DNA from: Patescibacteria group bacterium
GTDB taxonomy: Bacteria; Patescibacteriota; Microgenomatia; UBA12405
Assembly (NCBI GenBank): GCA_013387215.1
Contig: WARW01000013.1
Coordinates: 1 to 33,610, forward strand
DNA: 33,610 nucleotides
Reading direction: 5' to 3'
In this document: one piece after another, positions 26,278-33,610 of the stretch
Layout of the letters: each line of letters opens with the position of its first letter
Position numbering within the stretch: position 1 is the first letter of the stretch
Notes under the pieces: model-generated
What the model was told of the DNA's origin: nothing
What the model saw: the letters and a program-made list of their open reading frames with translations, nothing else
Database searches by the model: none
Position numbers and translations under genes: made by a program

Positions 26278-28887
26278 TTATCTTTTCTTGTTGCCATTCA
26301 CAAACGAATCAAAAAAGTTATCCATGAATCTTGCCCTACCATTCATTCTCATTGCTTGCATAAATGTTAGATCTTTTCCTTTTCCATCATTAGCTATTTT
26401 TTGTTCTAATGCCCAATTCCATTGTGCTTCAGTAATAAATGGCTTTGTTGATTCCGAAAGCTTGGTATCCACCAAAAGTTCTCTAAGTTTTCTCATAGAA
26501 CCAATTTCCCAACCAATATTTTCCTTGGTAGCAAAAAGCTCCAATAATCCCAAAACATAATATGATTTCATTGCAAATTGTCCACCTCGACTTTTTTCAA
26601 CCTTAACTTCTTTCCCATTAATGTTTACAAACTTGTCGTCGCCACCCTTATCATAAGTAGTGTATTCTGTGCCATTATATGTGAACTTTTTATCTTTAAT
26701 CTTAACTGTTTCCCATCCTTTTGATGTAGGAATCATATCCATTGGAACATCAACTTTATCAAAACTTCCAGTCAATTCCTGTAAATGGGAAATATTCAAT
26801 ATTTTCTTTGGATCTGGATCTGAATCCATTAAAGCGCTTTTCACCGATCCAACATAGGAGGGTAAAATTTTACAAAAATACATAATAGAATCTTTTTTAC
26901 CTTTCATTTCATGAAGATTTTTCACAACCTCCTCAGAATCAATCGGTCCCATTTGATCGCTTAAATCTGTTGATCTAGAAAAATATCTTAACCATCCATG
27001 AGCCAAACTCTGAATTCCTCGGCTTGCATATGGTCCAACTTTCTTGCCTTTTGAAGCATCATCATTTCTATAGTCTCTAAAATAAATTGCTTCTGAAAAA
27101 TTATCGCCTTTGACGAAATCAAAATTAAAAGCAGGTCTCTCTCCTGTAGCATTAACTAATTCATTGGCTAATTGATAAGCCTTTTTACCATTTTTACCCA
27201 ACTTACTTATAATATAATTTTCAACAATCAAAGCCCTACTTGGGTCCCTATCTTTATCTAAAAATAAACCAACCCCTCGCCCTTCAACACAAGTTTTACC
27301 AACATTTAAAAATTGTTTCTCATCACCCTTATAATCTTTAGCAAATCCACTATTGTAAGCTTCTTTTAAGATACTTCTATAATCAAAGTTTGCTTTCTGT
27401 ATTAAATCCCAAGCTGCAGGAATATCAAAACCAACTTCTTTACCTTTGTCATCCTTCATACTAGATTCACTAAAACAATAGGTCAAAACTTCTCGGTCCA
27501 TAATTCGGTTCATTTTAGCCGCCTGGTCAATTATGTCGCTCATTCCTCCTCGGTCACTTATTCTAAAGCTGACATCAGAAGCAAGTTTACCAATATCAAA
27601 AATAGTTAATCTTGCTTTTATTTCTTTCCTTAATAAATCATATTCTTTCTTTTCCTCTCCTTCAGCATTATCAATCAATCCATTTTCCAGTCTGTACATA
27701 ATAGTATCCAAAACATCAGTTGGCTGTCCGGTTAAACGGTATCTGTTAGACAATTCTTCCATTCCCTCAATTCTGTCAAGGTTTGCCCTAGCAATTTTTG
27801 TTAACTGTTTTACACTTGTTTCTTTTGTATACAATCGCTCGTACCGGTCATCATTCATATCATATTCCTTTTCTTCACCATTATTTCCATTTTCTGTTTT
27901 ATCACCATTGTCTTTATTTCTGTTGTTTCTTCTATCATTGTTTTTATTTTCATCACTTACTCCTCCACCTAATTCATTTTGCAAATCATTCAAATATTTT
28001 GTCGCTTTAGCTTTAGCCAGCATTTCATCTTTTTTAGTGAAATCAACCCTGGCTCTTTCCAAATTGCTTTTTTGGGCTTTAACTTGTTGCAATAAAAATC
28101 CATCTTGATTTAAATCTGGATCATTTTTGATTACATCCACAGTTTCCAAAGCACCTCGAATATCTCGATTATTTGTAAAATTATTAGCCACCACATCTCC
28201 TAAACCTTTTAGCTTACTTGGCAACACACTTTCCACTGAATAAGATCCAGCCACCACCAATATTCTTTTGTCAGGATCTTCATTTTCAGCCAATGCTCTA
28301 TAAACGACTCTTCCTAAAATTTCTTTTTCTTTTTTCGCCATTCCTTTGACTCTTTCGCTTTTTGACGAATCTTTTTCAGTCAAATAAAAACTTTCCACAT
28401 CATTAACTTTCAATTTAAAGGTATCCAAAATTTCCAAAGCTTTTTGATTTCTTACATCTTCATCCACACTCAAATCAAAGATATTTGCTTTTTTTATTTT
28501 TTCAACAAATTCATCCTCAGTAATTTCGTTATTAAATACCTTTTCTTCAGTTTTTTCTCCTTCATTACTTTGAGTTGAACTAGATTCTTTTTCACTATTA
28601 CCTTCATATCTTGCATTCGGATTTTCACTTGAAGCTGGCAACAATATTACTTTATCTTCTTCAGAATCAGTTGTTGATAAAACATCTTCTTGTTTTACTT
28701 CACCACCATCCATGACATGATAATCTACTCCTTCAACAATTACAGGTTCATTGTTTTTCGAAGTTTCTTTATTCTGATTATTAAATATTTTATTTGCTTC
28801 ACTTTCTGAAATTGGAGTTAATTCCGGTGCATTATTTTGTGTATTCTGATTGTCTATTGGACCTGGACCGCCTAATCTTTCTGCCAT
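26278..28887 (-). CDS. Large soluble protein A of the secretion region, unknown function
   Basis: 869 residues from the ATG at 28887, which has TATAAT 7 bases upstream; a start 36 bases further up would contain the promoter. No signal peptide or membrane helix, so cytosolic. Residues 1-150 are Asn/Ser/Glu-rich and disordered; another Asn/Asp/Arg-rich run lies about 315-350. The rest is mostly helical. The segment GLGDVVANNFTNNRDIRGAL matches the protein at 30660-32810, so the two are paralogues. It faces VirB6-like A tail to tail. No known domain seen; a cytoplasmic partner of the membrane channel is an inference. Confidence 0.75.
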   Translation of the reverse strand: MAERLGGPGPIDNQNTQNNAPELTPISESEANKIFNNQNKETSKNNEPVIVEGVDYHVMDGGEVKQEDVLSTTDSEEDKVILLPASSENPNARYEGNSEKESSSTQSNEGEKTEEKVFNNEITEDEFVEKIKKANIFDLSVDEDVRNQKALEILDTFKLKVNDVESFYLTEKDSSKSERVKGMAKKEKEILGRVVYRALAENEDPDKRILVVAGSYSVESVLPSKLKGLGDVVANNFTNNRDIRGALETVDVIKNDPDLNQDGFLLQQVKAQKSNLERARVDFTKKDEMLAKAKATKYLNDLQNELGGGVSDENKNNDRRNNRNKDNGDKTENGNNGEEKEYDMNDDRYERLYTKETSVKQLTKIARANLDRIEGMEELSNRYRLTGQPTDVLDTIMYRLENGLIDNAEGEEKKEYDLLRKEIKARLTIFDIGKLASDVSFRISDRGGMSDIIDQAAKMNRIMDREVLTYCFSESSMKDDKGKEVGFDIPAAWDLIQKANFDYRSILKEAYNSGFAKDYKGDEKQFLNVGKTCVEGRGVGLFLDKDRDPSRALIVENYIISKLGKNGKKAYQLANELVNATGERPAFNFDFVKGDNFSEAIYFRDYRNDDASKGKKVGPYASRGIQSLAHGWLRYFSRSTDLSDQMGPIDSEEVVKNLHEMKGKKDSIMYFCKILPSYVGSVKSALMDSDPDPKKILNISHLQELTGSFDKVDVPMDMIPTSKGWETVKIKDKKFTYNGTEYTTYDKGGDDKFVNINGKEVKVEKSRGGQFAMKSYYVLGLLELFATKENIGWEIGSMRKLRELLVDTKLSESTKPFITEAQWNWALEQKIANDGKGKDLTFMQAMRMNGRARFMDNFFDSFVNGNKKR

Positions 28888-28894
28888 ATGCCAA

Positions 28895-28923
28895 ATTATA
28901 CATATATCACTCCCTAGCTTCAA
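28895..28923 (-). promoter_or_regulatory. Promoter of large soluble protein A (leaderless-type)
   Basis: TTGAAG (28918-28923), 17 bases, TATAAT (28895-28900), then 7 bases and the ATG at 28887, on the minus strand. Confidence 0.65.
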
Positions 28924-29048
28924 GATATCAAATTATAAAGTTTTTACCAAAATATCGATCAAATTTTATTTTCCCTTATCTTTTTTATATATAAAATCTA
29001 ACCATCAGTAGACATATATTTATAAAAAATCATTGTAATTTTATTTAT

Positions 29049-29064
29049 TGTAATAATAATTACA
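29049..29064 (+). promoter_or_regulatory. Palindromic operator-like site
   Basis: TGTAAT-AATA-ATTACA, the same core as the site at 21103-21118, 30 bases before the ATG at 29095. An extra half site TGTAAT lies at 29035-29040. Confidence 0.5.
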
Positions 29065-29094
29065 TATATTCTCATTTTTATGCTAACATAATAT

Positions 29095-30663
29095 ATGTTT
29101 CTCAAAAGAATACTTCATCGTTTAAACCAACGAAGCACCCGCTTTATTCCTAATATTCCTCCTCGCTTCAAACTCCTCTTTCTCTTTTTCCTAGCAGTTG
29201 CTATCTTAGTTTCCAGTAAAACCATTTTTGCCGACAATATTATCAAGCAAAAACAAGATGCCATTAAAGATGGTTCCAATCAAGAAGCTTGGCTTGATGA
29301 AGCCATGGGCAGCAACATGGTTTCTGGCATCCGAACCATGATGGGTGACGTCCCCGATGATATTCTAAATGGCAAAGTCGATCCCAACAATCTCAGTTAT
29401 ATTCCCAGTGGTGCTCTTGGTAGCACTACTCAACTTATTTCTTCACTTTATAATCCTCCAGTTTCAGGAATTGAATATATGGCCCAAATTAAGGATAATT
29501 TCCTAGGCAAACCTGCCTATGCTCAAGGCATTGGTTTTAATGGACTCATGCCTCTAATTAATATCTGGCGTGCTTTCCGAAATATTGTTTATATTCTTTC
29601 TTCACTCATTTTTCTGACCATTGGTTTAATGATTATTCTTCGAATCAAAATTAGCCCTCAAGCAGTCATTGGCATTCAAAACATGATTCCTCAAATAGTT
29701 TTTACTCTCATTTTAGTCACCTTTTCTTACGCTATTGCTGGATTTTTGATTGACCTTGTTTACTTTGTCCAAGCTTTCTTTATTGCCATCTTATTTTCAA
29801 CAACAACTCCAAAAGCTACCCCTTTAACTTCAGATCTTATTCCACCCAATATTTTTAGTTTTCTGGACAATATCCTTCATATTCCTCAACCAGATTACAG
29901 TTTTAAAGCTATTTCTAATCCTGGAATGTATGAATATTTTCTCCTCGCCAAAGCCGTCTTACCTACAGCTTCAATATTTGTCATTGGGTCAATTTTAGGT
30001 GCAGTTATTGGGACAATTATTGGATCATTTGCCGGAGGCGTTATCGGACTGCTTTCAGGTGGAACTTTAATAATTTTAATACTTCAAGTTGTTATTCTAG
30101 TTGCACTCTTAAAATTTTTCTTTGGTCTTATTAAAGCCTATGTTATTGTAATTATTAAAGTAATCACTGCTCCGCTTGAAATTGGCGCTGGTGCCTTTCC
30201 TAATTCCAAACTTAATTTTTCCAGCTGGTTTGCCGATATTATCGCTCATTTGGCTGTTTTTCCCATTTCTATTATTTTTATAGTTTTGTTAAATCTTATT
30301 GTTAGAAGTCCTGGTGCTCTTTGGGCACCTTCATTGTTAAATGTAGCTACACTTACTGGAGTTGTTACCATAATCCCAGCTATTATTGGTTTAGGTGGCA
30401 TACTTCTTTTACCCAAACTCCCTGATTTAATTCCTCAACTTGTCTTTCAAATTAAACCTTCTCCTTGGGGTTCCGCGATTGGTCAATCATTTAAAGAAAC
30501 AGCCGGTCCTTTCAAAGCTGGTGGCAGTCTGTATCTTCAAAACCAAGCTAATGCTGAAGCTGAAAGATACAAAAGCCGAACATCTCAAACTCCTGGTCAA
30601 ACCCTTGCTCATTCATTCTGGGACGTTCTCAGTAACTATGGATTTATTAGACGAAAACCTTAA
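29095..30663 (+). CDS. VirB6/TrbL-like membrane protein B
   Basis: 522 residues, a paralogue of VirB6-like A with the same order: basic start, signal sequence (about 27-47, IFA-D), KQKQDAIK-DGSNQEAW, GKPAYAQG, seven or so membrane helices, FQIKPSPWGSAIG. It lacks the Gly/Pro-rich tail of copy A. The loop between helices 3 and 4 differs most. Its TAA (30661-30663) overlaps the stop of the opposing gene, sharing TTAA. A palindrome upstream suggests control together with the transglycosylase. Confidence 0.75.
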   Translation: MFLKRILHRLNQRSTRFIPNIPPRFKLLFLFFLAVAILVSSKTIFADNIIKQKQDAIKDGSNQEAWLDEAMGSNMVSGIRTMMGDVPDDILNGKVDPNNLSYIPSGALGSTTQLISSLYNPPVSGIEYMAQIKDNFLGKPAYAQGIGFNGLMPLINIWRAFRNIVYILSSLIFLTIGLMIILRIKISPQAVIGIQNMIPQIVFTLILVTFSYAIAGFLIDLVYFVQAFFIAILFSTTTPKATPLTSDLIPPNIFSFLDNILHIPQPDYSFKAISNPGMYEYFLLAKAVLPTASIFVIGSILGAVIGTIIGSFAGGVIGLLSGGTLIILILQVVILVALLKFFFGLIKAYVIVIIKVITAPLEIGAGAFPNSKLNFSSWFADIIAHLAVFPISIIFIVLLNLIVRSPGALWAPSLLNVATLTGVVTIIPAIIGLGGILLLPKLPDLIPQLVFQIKPSPWGSAIGQSFKETAGPFKAGGSLYLQNQANAEAERYKSRTSQTPGQTLAHSFWDVLSNYGFIRRKP

Positions 30664-32810
30664 AATCCAATCAATGAAAAAAAACTGCCTCGTCCGGTTA
30701 TTCTTTGTCTTCGATTAACTGCGCCCGGACTCTCGCAATTTAATGCCTTCATCACCCATTCTTTTTCTTTTCGGTTATTCACCAACTGTCTAATTCCAAA
30801 CAAACTATTTAATTCATCATATTGCGCTTGGCTGAATACTTTTGGAGTCATCATCACCAAATGTGGACTTTCCATATAAACCCCGCCTTTAACACAAGCC
30901 ACTATCGACCATAATAAAAATTCCGAATTATTTACATGAGGCGAAACCAAATTATTTCTGCTTATTTTGTTTCTGGCATCAGCCAAAGCATTTGCCCAAT
31001 CGACCATTTCCTTCGATGCCTTGCCATCATTAACTTCCAAAACTAATGGCGTTTTTCCTGTGGTAATATCATACAAAGTTCTGGCAGTACTGGCAAAATC
31101 ATAATAACCACCCCAAGAATCATCACTCGATCCTTTCGACGTAAAATTTATTTCTTTACCCTTCAAAAGCGCTTCCGCCATCGACATTTCTTCATAAACC
31201 ACATCGCCATTTTTATTATGTCTGGCAACCACATTTACTCTGTTGTTAATCACATAGCTGGTAAAAAGTCTTTCTGGAAACGGATGGAATTTTCCTTCCT
31301 TATATTTATTAATAAGTCCTCTTGACTCTCGGTTACGTTTTGAAAGCTCGATTTGTTTAACTAAAAATTGGCCTTTCTGACCTCCAAAAGTCTCTTCCGT
31401 CCCCTCAGAACCCGGACTTTTAATAAATTTGTCATAAGCCTTTTGCGCTGGATGCATTATATTCCAAGCTTGAGCTGCAATTACTTCTCCCCTCAGCCAT
31501 TTACCCGTATCTGCATCTTCAAAAGTATTGCCAATATATAAAATATTCCAGGCAATCGAAATTGCCCGAATAGCTTCCATTTGATCTTTTTCAATATTTC
31601 CCGAATCAAACATTTTTCCTGGTCCTGCCATTTTATCTCTCATTTCCAGCTGTATTTTTCTGATATCTAAAAACTTATTTTTAGCTGTTTTTTCATTAGT
31701 TTCTTTCAATTGCAAAATAAATTGGCCATTGCTGTCTACTCCTGCTTTAAAAAAGTCCTGCATCATATTTTCCATAGATTCCCTCACTCCCGGCACCTTT
31801 TCATATAATCTCTGCATCATTTCATTACTGGCTCCAAAAGTTGCTTCTCCTCTCACATCAAAAAGAGCATCAGCCAATGCTCCCCCTAATTTTTTCTTAT
31901 TAAAACAGGCATTTGCCAATTGAATTTCTTTCACAATCAAAGCCTTGTCTGGGTCATTTTTCATCCAATCAGGTGCTAAATTTGAAAACGGATCATCGCT
32001 TTTAGTATCCTCGTGCAACAAAGTTGAAAAATAAAAATCATACATTTGACGAATAGATTCATCTTCTTTATCTTGAGCCGTTTCTTGTTCTGGCAGCTTG
32101 TTAACCACTCTATTAATTGCTTCCACCACTTCAGTGTTTGCAGCAGTCGCAGTTGGCGTTATTGGCGCTATTGCGGTGTCATATTTATTTTTTAATGCCA
32201 ATAAATAGTTTTTTGCCATAATAACTTCTTGGTTATATTGGCTTTCAACTTTTATCCTAATTATCCTGCCTTTTACATCATCAATTTCATCAATAAAGTC
32301 ATGCACTTCTCTTGGATCCGAAAAGTTCACCCTGCTTCTTACCAAATCCACTTCTTCTAACACTCCTCGAACTTCCTGAGATTTAATTAATTGGTTAACT
32401 ACCGCATCTCCAAGTCCCTTAAAAGGCTCTGGAAGCACTTCTTCTACACTCTGTGAGCCAGCCAAAACTCTATTTGCCAAATCTTGTCTGCCGCCGTAAT
32501 TCATCACCAAAAAAACTGCTTTCCCTAATTTATCAATATTTTCTTCTGCCAATTTTTTTTGTGTTTCGGTTTTATTTCTGTCTTGAATAACATTATAAAG
32601 ATCTTCCACTTTTTCCACCCCGCTCAAATTTCTGACCACCTCTCTAGCTTTATTTGGTACATTTTTTTCATCTGTTTTATCGAGTGGATTAAATATTCTC
32701 TTGACTCTAATTTCTTGAGCTAAGTTATTTATCTGTCTACGTTCATCTTCATTTTTAACTTTAATCAAGTTTATTGCGTCTTGGTCTGGCGACCATCTTT
32801 CATATGCCAT
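30660..32810 (-). CDS. Large soluble protein B of the secretion region, unknown function
   Basis: 716 residues from the ATG at 32810 (TATAAT 6 bases upstream). Soluble and largely helical, with no signal peptide. Residues about 80-200 align with protein A: YGGRQDLANRVLAGSQSVEE then GLGDAVVNQLIKSQEVRGVL, and the later Lys/Glu helix. A linker of Pro/Thr/Ala lies about 215-235. Beyond residue 300 similarity to A is faint. It lacks the long disordered start of A. Paired tail to tail with VirB6-like B. No enzyme motif seen (no Walker box). Confidence 0.75.
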   Translation of the reverse strand: MAYERWSPDQDAINLIKVKNEDERRQINNLAQEIRVKRIFNPLDKTDEKNVPNKAREVVRNLSGVEKVEDLYNVIQDRNKTETQKKLAEENIDKLGKAVFLVMNYGGRQDLANRVLAGSQSVEEVLPEPFKGLGDAVVNQLIKSQEVRGVLEEVDLVRSRVNFSDPREVHDFIDEIDDVKGRIIRIKVESQYNQEVIMAKNYLLALKNKYDTAIAPITPTATAANTEVVEAINRVVNKLPEQETAQDKEDESIRQMYDFYFSTLLHEDTKSDDPFSNLAPDWMKNDPDKALIVKEIQLANACFNKKKLGGALADALFDVRGEATFGASNEMMQRLYEKVPGVRESMENMMQDFFKAGVDSNGQFILQLKETNEKTAKNKFLDIRKIQLEMRDKMAGPGKMFDSGNIEKDQMEAIRAISIAWNILYIGNTFEDADTGKWLRGEVIAAQAWNIMHPAQKAYDKFIKSPGSEGTEETFGGQKGQFLVKQIELSKRNRESRGLINKYKEGKFHPFPERLFTSYVINNRVNVVARHNKNGDVVYEEMSMAEALLKGKEINFTSKGSSDDSWGGYYDFASTARTLYDITTGKTPLVLEVNDGKASKEMVDWANALADARNKISRNNLVSPHVNNSEFLLWSIVACVKGGVYMESPHLVMMTPKVFSQAQYDELNSLFGIRQLVNNRKEKEWVMKALNCESPGAVNRRQRITGRGSFFSLIGF

Positions 32811-32816
32811 ATCTAA

Positions 32817-32846
32817 ATTATACCTTAATAGTAAGTTTTATTACAA
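32817..32846 (-). promoter_or_regulatory. Promoter of large soluble protein B (leaderless-type)
   Basis: TTGTAA (32841-32846), 18 bases, TATAAT (32817-32822), then 6 bases and the ATG at 32810, on the minus strand. Confidence 0.65.
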
Positions 32847-32898
32847 AACAATCATTTGTTTAAGTATCCAAATTTTTATTCATAAGTTACAATTGGTT

Positions 32899-33610
32899 AT
32901 GCTAGAAACCGAATCAAGCAATTCCAGTATTGCTAATATTGAATTCCATGTCCGTTCATACCGCTCTGCTCTCAAAAGTACTCTTGAAGTCACCATCAAC
33001 TCTCTAACCAATTCGCATTTAAAAATGCATTCTATCCTTCATCCTCATGGCAGCCAGCCTAAAATAATTGATGTCTCAGCTTTTTGTTATTCCCTTTCTC
33101 GCCTTCCCTCAGCAGTCGATAAAACTCTAAAAATTATCATAGGCCAGGATCCAGAAATCTTTACCCAAGCTGGATATACTACTATTGAACGCTGGCCCAA
33201 AGTTAATGCTCAATCTCGCCGCCGGGTAACTCGCTTCAATAGTGACAAAAAAATACTGGCCTACTTTGCTGCTTCCATTTCCGATATTGACGACCTAACT
33301 AACACCTTAATTGCCTATCAAACAGAATGGAACAAATTTCACGATCTTCTCCATCAACACTATTCTTCCTATCTAAACTTTAAAAAAGATCTTCGATCAA
33401 ATCTATTTCTTCAAAAACTAAATATTTCTCCTAGTGATTGGCCAATTATTGTTCAAGCTCTAGGACATAATTGGAAATTGCGGCTTAAAAGAATTTTCAA
33501 TAATCCTCAAAATCTAAAGATTCAACTTCTGGCTTCTTCTTGGATAAATTACACTAAAACCACCCAAAAATGGTGGAAAAACATTGCCTCCACTGTCTCT
33601 CCAGATTTTC
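32899..33610 (+). CDS. Unknown protein, 3' end cut by window edge
   Basis: Open from the ATG at 32899 to the end of the window (237 complete codons). TACAAT lies 5 bases before the ATG, so it too may be leaderless. No signal peptide or membrane helix in the visible part; it is rich in Ser, Thr, Asn and aromatic residues, mostly helical, with Trp-rich ends (Gln-Lys-Trp-Trp-Lys-Asn). I do not recognise it. By position (next gene of the secretion region, same strand as the VirB6-like genes) it may be another component. Confidence 0.65.
   Translation, partial: MLETESSNSSIANIEFHVRSYRSALKSTLEVTINSLTNSHLKMHSILHPHGSQPKIIDVSAFCYSLSRLPSAVDKTLKIIIGQDPEIFTQAGYTTIERWPKVNAQSRRRVTRFNSDKKILAYFAASISDIDDLTNTLIAYQTEWNKFHDLLHQHYSSYLNFKKDLRSNLFLQKLNISPSDWPIIVQALGHNWKLRLKRIFNNPQNLKIQLLASSWINYTKTTQKWWKNIASTVSPDF

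Noticed and set aside
27533..28108. 191-codon plus-strand frame
   Set aside because: Antisense to the large soluble protein A; its Ser/Phe/Leu runs are the complement of Lys/Glu/Asn codons.

Overview
The window looks like part of a chromosome from a Candidate Phyla Radiation bacterium (Patescibacteria). Microgenomates is my best guess for the group, but the sequence does not prove it. The grounds are AT-rich DNA, a 23S-5S rRNA unit with no 16S gene beside it, a series of small two-helix pilin-like proteins of the type IV secretion (T4SS_pilin) kind, a large surface NHL-repeat protein, and almost no Shine-Dalgarno sequences. Several genes carry a -10 box only 5-10 bases before the start codon, which points to leaderless mRNAs. 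TGA is used as a stop, so the code is the standard bacterial one.

Layout, left to right. 1-2958 (minus) is a secreted or anchored NHL/fibronectin protein that runs off the window. 2996-3388 (plus) is a small tail-anchored protein followed by hairpins and a terminator. 3.6-4.1 kb is mostly non-coding. 4.1-6.8 kb (minus) holds radA and rpsA. 6.9-10.5 kb (minus) holds the promoter, tRNA-Ala, 23S and 5S, with clear processing stems. 10.7-12.85 kb (minus) holds tRNA-Ile, a 43-residue membrane protein, a GH18 glycosidase and a DedA membrane protein. 13.0-13.8 kb (minus) is an unknown gene. 13.9-18.2 kb (minus) is a four-gene set: a 7TM protein, an ATP-grasp/retropepsin fusion and two RimK-like ATP-grasp ligases, probably a peptide-ligation system.

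18.3-33.6 kb is a type IV secretion-like region. Seven tandem pilin-like genes come first. Two exported wall enzymes follow, a lytic transglycosylase and a SpoIID-type protein, which share a cysteine-bearing N-terminal domain. After them come two copies of a convergent gene pair: a VirB6-like membrane protein on plus facing a large soluble protein on minus. A cut-off unknown gene ends the window. Together these suggest an envelope-spanning machine: pilins and VirB6-like channel proteins in the membrane, two enzymes to open the wall, and paired cytoplasmic partners.

Two non-coding patterns cut across the genes. One is a family of about seven intergenic hairpins whose stems differ from copy to copy but stay paired. 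The other is a palindrome, TGTAAT-N4-ATTACA, found before both the transglycosylase and the second VirB6-like gene.
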